This document shows positions 42,665 through 54,127 of a stretch of DNA of 64,000 nucleotides, one piece after another. The translations under genes and the position numbers were made by a program. Positions within the stretch are counted from its first letter, which is position 1. Every line of letters starts with the position of its first letter. The notes below the pieces were generated by a model. That model worked only from the letters and a program-made list of their open reading frames with translations, did no database searches and was not told the DNA's origin. Source of the DNA: Alphaproteobacteria bacterium MarineAlpha5_Bin12 (GTDB taxonomy: Bacteria > Pseudomonadota > Alphaproteobacteria > HIMB59 > GCA-002718135); assembly GCA_002937855.1 (NCBI GenBank), contig PTKS01000002.1, positions 1 through 64,000 on the forward strand. Reading direction: 5' to 3'.

Positions 42665-45340
42665 ATGATGAAATCCAATGAAATAAGGAAAAATTTTCTA
42701 GATTATTTTAAAAAAAATAATCATGAAGTCCTCCATTCAAGTTCATTAGTTCCTCATAATGATCCTACACTGATGTTTGCAAATTCAGGTATGGTTCAAT
42801 TTAAGAATATATTTACTGGCAAAGAAAAAAGAAAATACAATAGAGCTGCAACAGCACAAAAATGTGTAAGAGCAGGTGGTAAGCACAATGATTTAGAAAA
42901 TGTTGGTTATACAACTAGACATCATACTTTTTTTGAAATGTTAGGTAACTTTTCATTTGGAGACTATTTTAAAGATTTAGCTATAGAATTAGCTTGGAAT
43001 TTAATAACCAAAGAGTATTCAATCAATAAAGATCGACTATTAGTTACTGTTTATTCAGAAGATGACGAGGCATTTAATTTATGGAAGAAAATTGCCGGTT
43101 TATCAGAAAATAAAATAATAAAAATTAACACATCAGATAATTTTTGGTCCATGGGTGAAACCGGTCCTTGCGGCCCCTGTTCTGAAATTTTTTATGATCA
43201 TGGTGATAAATATGAAGGCGGCCCCCCAGGGTCCCCTAATGAGGATGGTGATAGATTTATTGAAATATGGAATTTAGTATTTATGCAATATGAACAAATA
43301 TCAAAAACTGAAAGAATTAATCTCCCCAAACCTTCAATTGATACAGGAATGGGCTTAGAAAGAATGACAGCGCTCTTAGATGGATCAAATGATAATTATT
43401 CAACAGATTTGTTTTGGCCAACTATCAATGAATCTAAAAATTTATGTGGTGATGAAAATTCAATCAATAATCCAAGCCATAGAGTAATTGCTGATCATTT
43501 AAAGTCTTCTTCTTTTTTAATTTCTGATGGTGTGATGCCATCAAATGAAGGTAGAGGATATGTTTTACGAAGAATTATGAGAAGAGGAATGAGACATGCG
43601 CATTCATTAGGAAATAAAGATCCAATATTTCATAAATTGTTTCCTACATTTCTAAAAGGTATAAAAGACTCATATCCAGAATTAGAAAGAGCCAAAGATC
43701 TTATTTTGTCCACTCTTTTAAATGAAGAGACTAAATTTAAAGAAACTGTTGAAAAAGGGATTAAGATTTTAGAAGATGAAATTTCTAATTCATCTAATAT
43801 TTTTGATGGTGAAGTAGCATTCAAATTATATGATACATATGGCTTTCCTTTAGATTTGACTCAAGATTATCTAAAAAACAAAGATATCAAAGTTGACTTA
43901 AAAACATTCAATAAAAAAATGTTAGATCAAAAGCAACGAGCTAGACAAAATTGGAAGGGAACAGGTGATATCCAAGATGATAAGATTTGGTATGAAATAA
44001 CTTCTGATTTAAATTCTACAGAATTTTTAGGATACAAGGATAGTGAAGCAGAATGTAAAATTATCGCAATAATTTCACAAGGAAAAATAACAAAAAAAAT
44101 TGAAAAAGATAAAGAAGCAATAATTATATTAAACCAAACACCTTTTTATGGAGAAAGTGGTGGTCAAGTTGGAGACAGTGGTTATTTAGAAAATGATAAT
44201 TTTAAGTTTAGCGTTTTAAATACAACAAAAATATTTGGAAATTATTTTCTCCATTTTGGGAAAATTATAAATGGAAAATGCGAAATTAATGATACCATAA
44301 AAGCATCTATAAATAATAAAAGTAGAAATTTAATAAAATATAATCATTCATCTACACATTTATTACATGCAGCTCTTAGAAAAACACTAGGTAATCATGT
44401 TACTCAAAAAGGATCTTTAGTAAATTCTGAAAAGCTTAGATTTGATTTTAGTCATAACAACTCTATAGACAAAGAAGAACTTCAAATCATTGAAGATATT
44501 GTTAATAATCAAATAAAGAATAATGGAACTGTAGATATTAAAATTATTGATCAAAAAAAAGCAATTGATGAAGGTGCTATGGCTTTGTTTGGAGAAAAAT
44601 ATGGAGATGAAGTAAGAGTTGTAACTATGGGTAATGAAAATGGATCATATTTTTCTAAAGAATTATGTGGCGGAACTCATGTTCAAAAACTTGGAGAAAT
44701 TAATAAATTCAAAATAATAAATCAATCAAGTGTTGCTTCTGGTATTAGAAGAATAGAAGCAGTTTCTAATATTTCAGTAGATCAGTTTATAAAAGAAGTA
44801 GAAAAAAATAATATTGACAAAGATATTATACAAACAAAACAATTAGAAGAATTGATATTCAATATAAAAAAAATAAATCCAGAATATATTTTTAAAAACA
44901 AATATGATAATAAAACTCTATATATAAAAGAATTAAGCCAAACTTATCAAAAATTAAAACAAAATAAATCTATTTCAAAAAATATTGATAGTACTATTAT
45001 AAAAAAAATTAATAATATTAATTTTGTATATTTAATAGCTAAAGATTTTCCAAATAAATCTCTTAAAAGTTTTATAGATGAACAAAAGAAAAAATATTTA
45101 AATAAAAGTGTATCTTTTATAATTTCTAATGATCAAAAAAAATTATCTTTTGTATTAGGAGTTTCAGAAGACATTACCAATGTGTTTGATGCATCAAAAG
45201 AAATTAAAAAAATTTCTAACATTTTAGGGGGAAAAGGTGGAGGTGGAAGAAAAGATATGGCTCAAGGTGGAGGTTCAGACATTTCTCAAATAGATAATTG
45301 CCTAAAATATATAGAAAATAAGCTAAGTACTATAAGTTAG
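42665..45340 (+). CDS. alaS: Alanyl-tRNA synthetase
   Basis: The 891-residue class II enzyme has the aminoacylation core (residues 1-440: [38 protein letters not shown]), the editing domain with zinc ligands HSSTHLLHA and CGGTHVQ, and the C-terminal glycine-rich DHHA1 end ([16 protein letters not shown]). It charges tRNA-Ala and clears Ser/Gly mischarging. A double ATG is present at 42665 and 42668. The 3' end overlaps icd on the other strand by 11 nt. Confidence 0.97.
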   Translation: MMKSNEIRKNFLDYFKKNNHEVLHSSSLVPHNDPTLMFANSGMVQFKNIFTGKEKRKYNRAATAQKCVRAGGKHNDLENVGYTTRHHTFFEMLGNFSFGDYFKDLAIELAWNLITKEYSINKDRLLVTVYSEDDEAFNLWKKIAGLSENKIIKINTSDNFWSMGETGPCGPCSEIFYDHGDKYEGGPPGSPNEDGDRFIEIWNLVFMQYEQISKTERINLPKPSIDTGMGLERMTALLDGSNDNYSTDLFWPTINESKNLCGDENSINNPSHRVIADHLKSSSFLISDGVMPSNEGRGYVLRRIMRRGMRHAHSLGNKDPIFHKLFPTFLKGIKDSYPELERAKDLILSTLLNEETKFKETVEKGIKILEDEISNSSNIFDGEVAFKLYDTYGFPLDLTQDYLKNKDIKVDLKTFNKKMLDQKQRARQNWKGTGDIQDDKIWYEITSDLNSTEFLGYKDSEAECKIIAIISQGKITKKIEKDKEAIIILNQTPFYGESGGQVGDSGYLENDNFKFSVLNTTKIFGNYFLHFGKIINGKCEINDTIKASINNKSRNLIKYNHSSTHLLHAALRKTLGNHVTQKGSLVNSEKLRFDFSHNNSIDKEELQIIEDIVNNQIKNNGTVDIKIIDQKKAIDEGAMALFGEKYGDEVRVVTMGNENGSYFSKELCGGTHVQKLGEINKFKIINQSSVASGIRRIEAVSNISVDQFIKEVEKNNIDKDIIQTKQLEELIFNIKKINPEYIFKNKYDNKTLYIKELSQTYQKLKQNKSISKNIDSTIIKKINNINFVYLIAKDFPNKSLKSFIDEQKKKYLNKSVSFIISNDQKKLSFVLGVSEDITNVFDASKEIKKISNILGGKGGGGRKDMAQGGGSDISQIDNCLKYIENKLSTIS

Positions 45341-46541
45341 ACTCAAAGTTATTCTTTATTGCGCTTAAAAAATCTTGTGTATTTAACCATTCCTGATTTT
45401 TATCTATCAAAATAGCTAAATCTTTTGTCATTTGACCATTTTCGACTGTATATATACAAGTCTTTTCTAATTTTTCAGCAAATTGTTTTAATTCATTGTT
45501 TGACTCAAAATTTCCTCTAAACTGAAGTCCTCTTGTCCAAGCAAAAATTGATGCTATTGGATTAGTAGAAGTTTCTATACCTTTTTGATGGTTTCTATAA
45601 TGTCTTGTAACTGTACCATGCGCAGCTTCAGCTTCAACAGTTTTACCATCTGGAGTCATTAATACACTCGTCATTAACCCAAGTGATCCAAAACCTTGAG
45701 CAACAGAATCTGATTGAACATCTCCATCATAATTCTTACATGCCCAAATAAAGTTGCCTTCCCATTTTAAAGCTGCTGCAACCATATCATCTATTAATCT
45801 GTGTTCGTAAAATATATTTTTTTCTTTAAATTTATTTTTGAATTCTTCATCAAATACTTCTTCAAATAATTCTTTAAATCTTCCATCATAAATTTTAAGA
45901 ATAGTATTTTTAGTTGATAAATAAACAGGCCATCCAAGATCTAGTCCATAATTAAAACATGCTCTTGCAAAATCTTTTATTGAATTATCAAGATTATACA
46001 TTGATAAAGCTACTCCTGAATTATCAAATTTAAAAACATTTTTTGAAAAACCTTGAGAACCATCACTTGGTTCAAATACCATTTTTAAAACTCCAGGTTT
46101 ATCAATAATAGTATCTGTCGCTTTGTACTGATCCCCATAAGCATGTCTGGCTACTACTATTGGATTGTTCCAATTTTTAATAATTCTAGGAACATTTTTG
46201 CATATAATTGGCTGTCTAAAAATCGTTCCTCCCAAAATATTTCTTATAGTTCCATTAGGAGAGCGCCACATCTTTTTTAAGTTAAATTCTTGTACTCGAT
46301 TCTCATCAGGTGTTATAGTTGCACACTTAATTCCAACGCCATATTTCTTTATAGCCTCAGCTGCATCAATAGTTACTTGATCATTTGTTGCATCTCTATT
46401 TTTAATACCTAAATCAAAGTATTTTATATCTATATCTAAATATGGAAGTATGAGCTGTGATTTAATATATTCCCAAATAATCCTGGTCATTTCATCACCA
46501 TTTATTTCAACAACAGGGTTATAAACTTTTATTTTATTCAT
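45330..46541 (-). CDS. icd: NADP-dependent isocitrate dehydrogenase
   Basis: The 403-residue enzyme is the dimeric eukaryote-like type II IDH common in alphaproteobacteria, shown by [18 protein letters not shown] at the start, [29 protein letters not shown] and [11 protein letters not shown]. It oxidatively decarboxylates isocitrate to 2-oxoglutarate, giving NADPH. It is coupled by TAATG to the LOG-family gene upstream. Confidence 0.95.
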   Translation of the reverse strand: MNKIKVYNPVVEINGDEMTRIIWEYIKSQLILPYLDIDIKYFDLGIKNRDATNDQVTIDAAEAIKKYGVGIKCATITPDENRVQEFNLKKMWRSPNGTIRNILGGTIFRQPIICKNVPRIIKNWNNPIVVARHAYGDQYKATDTIIDKPGVLKMVFEPSDGSQGFSKNVFKFDNSGVALSMYNLDNSIKDFARACFNYGLDLGWPVYLSTKNTILKIYDGRFKELFEEVFDEEFKNKFKEKNIFYEHRLIDDMVAAALKWEGNFIWACKNYDGDVQSDSVAQGFGSLGLMTSVLMTPDGKTVEAEAAHGTVTRHYRNHQKGIETSTNPIASIFAWTRGLQFRGNFESNNELKQFAEKLEKTCIYTVENGQMTKDLAILIDKNQEWLNTQDFLSAIKNNFESNL

Positions 46542-47089
46542 TAATCAAACATTTTTTTAAATTCACTTATATTATTTACACAATAAAAAAGTGATTTTGA
46601 TTTTTTAGAGTTAAATTTATTATCATATATTTTATTATACATTTTTATTAATGGATCCCAGAAATTTTTATAATTAAAGAGTATAATAGGTTTTGAATGA
46701 ATATTTAAATTTAACCATGAAATAATTTCTGTAATTTCTTCTATTGTTCCAGGACCGCCTGGAAGGGCTAATATTGCATCACCTTTTTTATATAATAAAT
46801 TTTTTCTTTTGTGCATATCTTTTGTAATTATTATCTGATCAATTTTAGTGTTCATATTTTCTTTAGTTTTAAGAAATTCAGGAATTATTCCTATTACATA
46901 TCCTTTATTTTCCTTAACTCCTCTGGCAACTTCACCCATTAAGCCATTTTTTCCACCCCCATAAATTAATTTAATCTTTTTTTTAGATATAAATATTCCA
47001 ATATTTTTTGCCTGTTTTTTATATTTTTTTGATATTTTGTTTGAAGATGAACAATATACAGTTATAGATTTTATGTTTTTTATTTTCAT
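46541..47089 (-). CDS. LOG-family nucleotide 5'-monophosphate phosphoribohydrolase
   Basis: The 182-residue Rossmann-like protein has the motifs [17 protein letters not shown] and [17 protein letters not shown] (PGGxGTxxE), which define the LOG/YvdD family. These enzymes release the base from nucleoside monophosphates, including cytokinin riboside phosphates, and are often misnamed lysine decarboxylase. It overlaps icd as TAATG. The physiological role is unknown. Confidence 0.88.
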   Translation of the reverse strand: MKIKNIKSITVYCSSSNKISKKYKKQAKNIGIFISKKKIKLIYGGGKNGLMGEVARGVKENKGYVIGIIPEFLKTKENMNTKIDQIIITKDMHKRKNLLYKKGDAILALPGGPGTIEEITEIISWLNLNIHSKPIILFNYKNFWDPLIKMYNKIYDNKFNSKKSKSLFYCVNNISEFKKMFD

Positions 47090-47137
47090 ATACTTTTATT
47101 ATATTTTATTATAACAGAATTAAATTAACAAACTAAA

Positions 47138-47788
47138 ATGAAATTTATAAGTTTTAAAATCAATAAACATGCTCACATTTATATTATTTCTTTAATATTT
47201 ATTATTATAATTTTTTTATCATTTATACCAATTATTTCTTTACTTTTATTATTTATTTTATTTTTTGTCTTATATTTTTTTAGAGATCCTGAGAGAATTA
47301 TTCCTAATAATAATAATCTCTTTGTTTCACCTGCTGATGGTTTAATAACTTATGTAGGACCTTCAGAACCACCAATAGAAAGTGAAGTTGCTAATAAAGA
47401 ATATAATAAAATAAGTATTTTTTTAAATATATTTGATGTTCATGTTAACCGAATACCATCTAATGGTGAAATAGTTTTTATAAAATATATTAAGGGAAAA
47501 TTTTTCAATGCAACATTAGATAAATCTAGTAGTGAAAATGAAAGAAATATTATTATACTAAATGATAAAAATAATGAAAAAATTATTTTTGTTCAAATAG
47601 CAGGTTTAATTGCACGAAGAATTGTATCTGATTTAAAATTAAATCAAAAAGTTAAAATTGGCGATAGGTTTGGAATTATTAAATTTGGTAGTAGGGTAGA
47701 TATTTATTTACCTAAACATTATAAAATTCAAGCTTTTGAAGGCCAAAAATTAATTGGAGGTCAATCAATTATTTCAATTATGGAATAA
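47138..47788 (+). CDS. psd: Phosphatidylserine decarboxylase proenzyme (short form)
   Basis: The 216-residue membrane-bound proenzyme has two N-terminal hydrophobic helices (about residues 12-48), then FFRDPERIIP, VSPADGLI, the HVNRIP motif and the self-cleavage site in IKFGSRVDIYLP, where the Gly-Ser bond is cut to create the pyruvoyl group. It makes phosphatidylethanolamine. The short PSD-A type is usually paired with pssA, and here pssA follows by 25 bp. Confidence 0.93.
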   Translation: MKFISFKINKHAHIYIISLIFIIIIFLSFIPIISLLLLFILFFVLYFFRDPERIIPNNNNLFVSPADGLITYVGPSEPPIESEVANKEYNKISIFLNIFDVHVNRIPSNGEIVFIKYIKGKFFNATLDKSSSENERNIIILNDKNNEKIIFVQIAGLIARRIVSDLKLNQKVKIGDRFGIIKFGSRVDIYLPKHYKIQAFEGQKLIGGQSIISIME

Positions 47789-47813
47789 ATATTAAAATTT
47801 ATTAAGTTACATT

Positions 47814-48560
47814 ATGAATATCAATAATCAAAATCAAAATAATAAAACTAGTACAATTACAAAATTAATTCCAAATGCAATAACAATGTTAGCTTTATGC
47901 TCCGGATTAACATCAATTAGATATTCTATTTTGGAAGAATGGAAATTTGCTGCTTTATTTATTATATTAGCTTCAATTCTTGATTTTTTTGATGGATGGA
48001 TAGCCAAAAAAATAATGGGTGGCTCTCATTTTGGTGCTGAATTAGATAATCTGAGTGACATAATTTCATTTGGTGTTGCGCCTTCAATTTTGATCTATTT
48101 TTGGAGTTTAAATGATCTTGAATCTTTAGGGTGGGGAATTTCATTATTTTTTGTAATTTGTGCGGCTTTAAGATTAGCAAGATTTACAACTGATATATAT
48201 TTAACTAACCAACCAATTAATAAATCAAAATATTTCGTAGGAGTACCATCACCTGCTGCAGCAGGTTTAATTTTATTTACTTTGTTTGCAAACTTTCAAT
48301 TTGAATATACTTTTTTAAAAAATTCATATCTTAATAGTTTAATTTTAGTGATAGTTGGATTAATGATGATAAGTAAAATTCCTACCTTTTCATTTAAAAA
48401 TATTCTTATAAAGAAAGACTATGTTAAATGGTCAATATTAGGAATTTCAATAATAAGCATTGGTTTAATTTCTAATATTTGGCTGACACTCATAATTGCT
48501 TTATCTTTATATATTATAAGCATAGTTTATACTTTAATTAATTCTATTAAAAAAATTTAA
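47814..48560 (+). CDS. pssA: CDP-diacylglycerol--serine O-phosphatidyltransferase
   Basis: This 248-residue membrane protein has the CDP-alcohol phosphotransferase motif DxxDGxxA-x8-GxxxDxxxD (DFFDGWIAKKIMGG through ELDNLSD, about residues 60-83) and several transmembrane helices. It makes phosphatidylserine, the substrate of Psd encoded just upstream. The gene pair gives the whole route to phosphatidylethanolamine. Confidence 0.94.
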   Translation: MNINNQNQNNKTSTITKLIPNAITMLALCSGLTSIRYSILEEWKFAALFIILASILDFFDGWIAKKIMGGSHFGAELDNLSDIISFGVAPSILIYFWSLNDLESLGWGISLFFVICAALRLARFTTDIYLTNQPINKSKYFVGVPSPAAAGLILFTLFANFQFEYTFLKNSYLNSLILVIVGLMMISKIPTFSFKNILIKKDYVKWSILGISIISIGLISNIWLTLIIALSLYIISIVYTLINSIKKI

Positions 48561-48564
48561 TAAT

Positions 48565-51500
48565 TTATTTCTTCTTTTCTAACCAAGTGTAATAATTTTC
48601 TTTCAACATTAAAGCACAAGGGGTAACAATTAAGGTTAATAAAGTTGCAAAAAGTAATCCAAAAACTATTGCTGTCGACATTTGAACCCACCATTGTGTA
48701 TCTGGCGATCCATAATTAATTTCTCTAGTAAAAAAATCTATATTTATCATTAAAGTCATTGGCATTAATCCTAAAATAGTAGTTGTAGTTGTTAATAGAA
48801 CTGGTCTTAATCTTTGTGCACCTGTTTTAATAATAGCAATTTTTTTGTCTTTGACTGTTTTTTTAAGATAGTCAAAAGTATCTATTAGAATGATATTGTT
48901 ATTGACTACAATTCCTGCCAATGCAATTACACCTACTCCTGTCATGACTATGCCAAAAACTTGACCTGTAATAATTAGTCCTATAAAAACTCCTGCTATT
49001 GACATTATTACAGCAAATAATATTAAGAACGCACTGTAAAAACTATTAAATTGAGTCACCAGAATCATTCCCATAACAAAAAGAGCAACAAGAAAAGCCT
49101 TTTGTAAAAATGCCTGAGCTTCTTTTTGATCTTGTGCCTCTCCTTTAAACTTTATTGAAACTTTTGGATCTAGATCTAAAGGCTTTATTTTTGATTTATC
49201 TATGAATACAGGTCTTCCTCTATTATTTGAATCTGACTCTATTCCCATAGCAATTTGCAATTCTTTAATTTTACTATCTGATAGAACTCCAACATCAACA
49301 TCAGCTTTAACATCTAAGGTTCTTTTGGAGTCTACCCTTATTATATTACCTGTTCTTTGTTTTGGTTTTAATTTAACTATGTTTGAAATAGGAATCAGTC
49401 CACTATTAGTTGGAATTCTTATATCCTCAAGCATATCTAAAGTTCTATAGTCTGAAGTATACCTTAAATAGATTGGGACAGAGTTTCTACTATCATTTGG
49501 CCTATATTCTCCAAGTTTAATTCCATTAGTAATTAGTTTTACTACATTTCCAATACTGCTTATATCTGCATTAAATTTAGATGCTTGTGCTCTATCGATT
49601 TCAAGTTCCCATTCTATACCAGGCATTGGAGTAGTATTTTCTACATTTATTACACCATCCATTGATTGAAGATAATTTGTTATCTTTATTGCTTCTTTAT
49701 TTAATATTTCATAGTTTGAGGAAGTAATTTCTATATTTATTGGTTTACCACTCGGTGGCCCTCCCTCTTGTTCTCTTGATTCAACTTTTATTCCATAAAT
49801 ATTCATTGTTTTATCAAGTATTTCTTTTAAAATTAATTTAGATGGTCTTCTTTTGTCCCATTCATTATATTCCATTGTAATAGAACCTATGATATCTTCA
49901 GCACTCTCTGAATCATCTGAAATATTACCACTTGAAGTATATATGGTTTTAAATTCTTTTCTTTTTTCTTGTATACTAAGTACGATATCTTCAACTTCAC
50001 TTACTAAATCATTTTTTTCATCTACTGATAAGTTTCCTCTGCCATAAATAATTAATTTTGAAAGTTCAGGTTCAACTTCTGGGAAGAATTCAACTCCATT
50101 TCCAAATCTAGCATAGCTTGATATTATTCCTATAAGAAGAAATATTGAAACCAAAACTACTTTAAGGGGATGCTTTAATAAAACATTTATTAAATTAGAA
50201 TATAGACCAATAAAACCGGGTAATTCAATAGGATTAATTTTTGATTCACCTGACAATGCAATTGCAGTTTCTGATACGTTTTCGTTTCTTTTATTCATAT
50301 AATCTCTAATTTTATTTGATATAGAATAAAACCTTAAATACCTAAAAATTAAAATAATTGAAATTATTGATATTAGTATTGGTAATATACTGCTTAAAAA
50401 ACCAAAACCTAAAAAACTTTTAATTAAAGTTGAAAACAGAGAGTTTAATAGAAATAAAATAAAAGCTGGTACAAAAATTAAAAAAGAAACTTTAGAAAAA
50501 GATCCCAATGATGCCCCTAAAACAGGGACAAATAATAATGCCATAAATAGAGATGCGGATAACACGCATAATAAAGTTATTGGTAAATATTTCATAAATT
50601 CACCAGCTAGGCCTGGCCAAAATACAAGAGGAGCAAATGCTGCAAGGGTTGTAAGAGTTGATGCAATAATTGGCAATGCCATTCTTTTTGATGCTGATTT
50701 AAAAGAATCACTTACAGAAAAGCCTTCGTTTATTTTTCTATCAGCATATTCAACAACTACGATAGCTCCATCAACTAAAAGACCAACTGCGAGTATAAGA
50801 GCAAAAAGGACAACAAAATTGATAGTAAAACCCATTAGCGACAATGTTAATATTCCTGTTAAAAAAGAACCGGGGATAGAAACGCCAACTAAAAAACCAG
50901 ATCTAATTCCTAAAATTCCTAATATAATTATCATAACTAAAATTACTGCAGCTATAACGCTATTTTCTAAATTATTTACCATTTCTTTGATCATATTTGA
51001 CTGATCTTGACTAAAGGTTATTACTACACTTTCAGGAAAATTCCTCTTTTGTTCATTTACAGCTTTTTTAACTTCATTTACTGTATCAATTAAATTTTCA
51101 CCAACTCTTTTTGAAACCTCTATAGTTACTGCTGGTTTGCCCCCAACTCTTGCGTAGCTTATTCTATCCTCAAATGTTTTTTTTACTGATGCTACATCTT
51201 TAAATCTTATTACTGAGTCTCCTTCAGTTTTAATTGGAGTTTCTAAAACATCATCTAAATTTTCATATAAACCTGGCACTTTAATGCTAAAACTTCCGTC
51301 ACCAGTATCTTGCTCTCCAGCTGACACCATTCTATTATTTTGGTTTACTATATTTATAATTTCTTCTAATTTTAAATTATATCCCTCTAAAGATCTTACA
51401 TCAATGATGACATCTACTTGTTCTTCTCTCTTTCCACCTATTTTAGCTTCCAAAACACTGGGAATTCCTTCTATAGAATCTTGAAGTTGATCTGCTAAAT

Positions 51501-51960
51501 TTTGAAGTGTTCTTTCTTCAATATCACCAATAATCGAAATTAAAAGAATTGGAAAAGCACTTACATTTACTTCATTTATTGTGGGATCATCAGCATTATC
51601 TGGTAATTCCCCCTTGGCTCTATCCACTTTTTCTCGAATATCATCAATTGCTTTATCAGCATCAAAACCTGGATCAAATTCTAATAAAACATTTCCACCA
51701 CCAGAATATGCTGTAGATCTCATTTCTTTTAATCCTTCAACAGTTTTAACTTCATCTTCAATTGGTTTAACTAAAAGTTTTTCAGAGTCTTCAGGTGAAA
51801 TACCTCTGTCAGATAGTGATATGTAAATAAAAGGAATATTAACATCTGGAGCAGCTTCCTTAGGTATATTTATATAGGTTGAAGTACCTGCAATTATTAA
51901 AAAAATTAGAATCGCAATAAAAGTTCTTGAATGATCAAGTGCAAATTCAATAATTTTCAT
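48565..51960 (-). CDS. RND-family efflux transporter permease
   Basis: The 1131-residue inner-membrane pump has the two-repeat RND layout: TM1 at residues 10-30, a periplasmic porter region, the TM2-TM6 block with GLLVDGAIVVVEY (conserved charged TM4 region), and the second repeat ending GLLFATLLTLIVTPCALML. It is about 100 residues longer than AcrB. The extra length includes a hydrophobic stretch near residues 485-540 (LIFVPAFILFLLNSLFSTL, then LPILISIISIILIFRYL) between TM6 and TM7. It is directly adjacent to its adaptor gene with no spacing. No TolC-type outer-membrane gene is nearby. Substrate unknown. Confidence 0.9.
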   Translation of the reverse strand: MKIIEFALDHSRTFIAILIFLIIAGTSTYINIPKEAAPDVNIPFIYISLSDRGISPEDSEKLLVKPIEDEVKTVEGLKEMRSTAYSGGGNVLLEFDPGFDADKAIDDIREKVDRAKGELPDNADDPTINEVNVSAFPILLISIIGDIEERTLQNLADQLQDSIEGIPSVLEAKIGGKREEQVDVIIDVRSLEGYNLKLEEIINIVNQNNRMVSAGEQDTGDGSFSIKVPGLYENLDDVLETPIKTEGDSVIRFKDVASVKKTFEDRISYARVGGKPAVTIEVSKRVGENLIDTVNEVKKAVNEQKRNFPESVVITFSQDQSNMIKEMVNNLENSVIAAVILVMIIILGILGIRSGFLVGVSIPGSFLTGILTLSLMGFTINFVVLFALILAVGLLVDGAIVVVEYADRKINEGFSVSDSFKSASKRMALPIIASTLTTLAAFAPLVFWPGLAGEFMKYLPITLLCVLSASLFMALLFVPVLGASLGSFSKVSFLIFVPAFILFLLNSLFSTLIKSFLGFGFLSSILPILISIISIILIFRYLRFYSISNKIRDYMNKRNENVSETAIALSGESKINPIELPGFIGLYSNLINVLLKHPLKVVLVSIFLLIGIISSYARFGNGVEFFPEVEPELSKLIIYGRGNLSVDEKNDLVSEVEDIVLSIQEKRKEFKTIYTSSGNISDDSESAEDIIGSITMEYNEWDKRRPSKLILKEILDKTMNIYGIKVESREQEGGPPSGKPINIEITSSNYEILNKEAIKITNYLQSMDGVINVENTTPMPGIEWELEIDRAQASKFNADISSIGNVVKLITNGIKLGEYRPNDSRNSVPIYLRYTSDYRTLDMLEDIRIPTNSGLIPISNIVKLKPKQRTGNIIRVDSKRTLDVKADVDVGVLSDSKIKELQIAMGIESDSNNRGRPVFIDKSKIKPLDLDPKVSIKFKGEAQDQKEAQAFLQKAFLVALFVMGMILVTQFNSFYSAFLILFAVIMSIAGVFIGLIITGQVFGIVMTGVGVIALAGIVVNNNIILIDTFDYLKKTVKDKKIAIIKTGAQRLRPVLLTTTTTILGLMPMTLMINIDFFTREINYGSPDTQWWVQMSTAIVFGLLFATLLTLIVTPCALMLKENYYTWLEKKK

Positions 51961-53040
51961 TTAATTTATCTTTTCAAAGTTAACAAATTCACCTATAGGC
52001 GCATATTCTTGGCCAACTACTATTATATTAGAAGAGTCAGGTATTCCAGTAATCCACATTCCATTATTTGTATCTGATACTACTTCAATATTATAAAAGT
52101 TTACAATATTAGATTCATCAATTACTTTTATACCTATAGAACCATCATCTCTCAAACTTAATATAGAAGGTGATATTTTATGAGCATATATTTCTTCACC
52201 TTGAATTTCAATAGAAGCTGTTAATCCATCTTTAATTTTATAATTAGGATTTTCCAAAGTGATTTCTATTCTAAAAGTTCTTGTATCTTCTTCTGCTTTT
52301 GGCGAAATATATGATATCATTCCATTTAAATTTTCATTCAAAGATGTAGTAACTTTAGAATTAGAATTTAAGGATATATTTTTCAATTCTTTTTCTGAAA
52401 CATATCCAACTACTAACATCGGATCTAATTCTATAAAAGTTGATAATGTTGTTCCAACCTGAACAAATTCACCAGCTTCTAAATGATCAGATGTTAAGAT
52501 GCCGTTATAAGGTGCAATAATGTTTGTTTTGTCAATCTCATTTTTTATAAAATCATAATTGGATTTAGCATCTGTCAAATTAGATTTAGCTTTCGCTAAT
52601 TTAGAATCAGAACTTAAACCAGCTTGAAATAATTTATTTTCAGCATTGAATTCAATTGTTGATTCTTCAAATTTTGATTTGGTTTTTTCTAAATTCAATA
52701 ATAAATCCTTTTCAGATATTTTAAAAATCAATTCCCCCTTATTTATTTTTTCTCCAACTTTTTTATTTAAACTAATTATTTTTCCAGATGTCTCTGATTT
52801 AATTTCAATTATTTTATTTGCAGTAGTTTGACCTTGAATTTTTATAGTCTTGTTAATTTTTTTTGATTGAGATAATTCTGTTCTTACATAAATTGACTGC
52901 TCAACATTTTCTTTATTTGATTCTATATTTTGTTGACTATTTTCAGGTTTATATTTAGTTTTTTCAAATTGACCGGAAGCTATCCATCCAATAGTTATTA
53001 AAAGAATAATAATTGCTACAATAATTGAAGATTTTCGCAT
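51961..53040 (-). CDS. RND efflux periplasmic adaptor (membrane fusion protein)
   Basis: The 359-residue protein has an N-terminal membrane anchor or signal (SIIVAIIILLITIGWIASG, residues 4-22), a split lipoyl/biotinyl-like domain (NKIIEIKSETSGKIISLNKK and IIAPYNGILTSDHLEAGEFV) and a helical hairpin between them. It links the RND permease encoded immediately downstream to an outer-membrane channel. The first gene of a two-gene operon. Confidence 0.9.
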   Translation of the reverse strand: MRKSSIIVAIIILLITIGWIASGQFEKTKYKPENSQQNIESNKENVEQSIYVRTELSQSKKINKTIKIQGQTTANKIIEIKSETSGKIISLNKKVGEKINKGELIFKISEKDLLLNLEKTKSKFEESTIEFNAENKLFQAGLSSDSKLAKAKSNLTDAKSNYDFIKNEIDKTNIIAPYNGILTSDHLEAGEFVQVGTTLSTFIELDPMLVVGYVSEKELKNISLNSNSKVTTSLNENLNGMISYISPKAEEDTRTFRIEITLENPNYKIKDGLTASIEIQGEEIYAHKISPSILSLRDDGSIGIKVIDESNIVNFYNIEVVSDTNNGMWITGIPDSSNIIVVGQEYAPIGEFVNFEKIN

Positions 53041-53121
53041 TAATTATTCATATATATTTATTTTTTTGTTAAAAACAATACACATTATTACTAAATATCA
53101 ATTATTAATCTTTTGTATATT

Positions 53122-53739
53122 ATGAAAACTAAGCAATGGCATGAGAGAAAATCGAGAGATATATATAGAAAAAAAGCAACAGCAAAAGGATTTGTTGCAA
53201 GATCTGCGTTTAAGATTATTGAAATAGAAAAAAAATATAATTTTATTAAAAAATCTAAATCAATAATTGAGTTGGGCGCTTCTCCAGGTGGTTGGACACA
53301 AGTAATTCTTGATATTAAAAAAAATCACAACTTTAAATTTGTATGTATAGATATTAATGATCTAAAAATATCATTAGATAAAAATCATATTTTTATAAAT
53401 AAAGATTTTAATAACTCATCTGAAATTATAAAAATTATTGATAATTACTTTAATGATAAATTTGATTTAATTTTATCTGATATGTCACCAAATACAACAG
53501 GCCATAATAAAACCGATCATCTAAAGATAATTCAATTAGCAGATCAAGTTTTGGAATTTAGCAAAAAATATATTAATCAAAACGGCACTTTAATATTAAA
53601 AATCTTTCAGGGTTCAAATGAAAAAGATTTTGTTTCAAAATTAAAGACAAAATTCAAAATAGTAAAATATTTTAAACCTATTTCTTCGAGACAAACATCT
53701 TCGGAAATTTATTTAATTTGTAGTAATAATTTAAATTAA
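53122..53739 (+). CDS. rlmE: 23S rRNA (uridine-2'-O)-methyltransferase RlmE
   Basis: From ATG 53122 the protein has 205 residues. It has the FtsJ fold: RSAFKIIEIEKKY, the SAM motif IELGASPGGWTQV, DMSPNTTGHNKTDH and KIFQG, with the K-D-K-E catalytic tetrad expected at the first Lys, Asp in LSDMSP, Lys in LKIFQG and a late Glu in SEIYLIC. It methylates U2552 of the A-loop of 23S rRNA. A TTG at 53113 is a weaker alternative start. Confidence 0.93.
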   Translation: MKTKQWHERKSRDIYRKKATAKGFVARSAFKIIEIEKKYNFIKKSKSIIELGASPGGWTQVILDIKKNHNFKFVCIDINDLKISLDKNHIFINKDFNNSSEIIKIIDNYFNDKFDLILSDMSPNTTGHNKTDHLKIIQLADQVLEFSKKYINQNGTLILKIFQGSNEKDFVSKLKTKFKIVKYFKPISSRQTSSEIYLICSNNLN

Positions 53740-53742
53740 GTT

Positions 53743-54075
53743 TTATCTTTTAATTAATCTTATATTTTTTCGATTAATGTATGAAAATAGATTTTCCAAT
53801 TTATTTGAAAACAAAGGTTCTCTAAATCCATAATAAACTCTAAAATTATTTTTTTTACTTTTATTTTTTATTATTGAGATCGATGGTTTTTCTGATGTGT
53901 TTTTATAAAAGTGAAAATATGCTTCGTATTTTGTAAAATTAATTGAATAATCTCTCCAATTACCTTTTGCCACTCCTAAAGAATAATAATTCAAAATCTT
54001 TGAAAATTCTTTTCTTGTGAAATATAGATTACTTTTATTAATATTTTTATGTGAGATTGTATTTATATTTTTCAT
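53743..54075 (-). CDS. DUF2794 family protein
   Basis: This 110-residue protein contains FTRKEFSKILNYYSLGVAKGNWRDYSINFTKYEAYFHFYK, which has the pattern of DUF2794 (one conserved segment with xxGxWRDYxIDF). That family is confined largely to alphaproteobacteria and has no known function. The family call is from memory. It is a single gene, convergent with rlmE (3 bp) and divergent from the thioredoxin-like gene. Confidence 0.75.
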   Translation of the reverse strand: MKNINTISHKNINKSNLYFTRKEFSKILNYYSLGVAKGNWRDYSINFTKYEAYFHFYKNTSEKPSISIIKNKSKKNNFRVYYGFREPLFSNKLENLFSYINRKNIRLIKR

Positions 54076-54127
54076 TTTTTTCTATATATATAATTTCTAA
54101 TATAATTTAATAATTGTAAATAATAAA

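Noticed and set aside
11658..45340. Three convergent gene pairs each overlapping by exactly 11 nt (11658, 22187, 45330)
   Set aside because: Overlap lengths of 4 and 11 nt are favoured by stop-codon constraints on opposite strands, so no special mechanism is needed.
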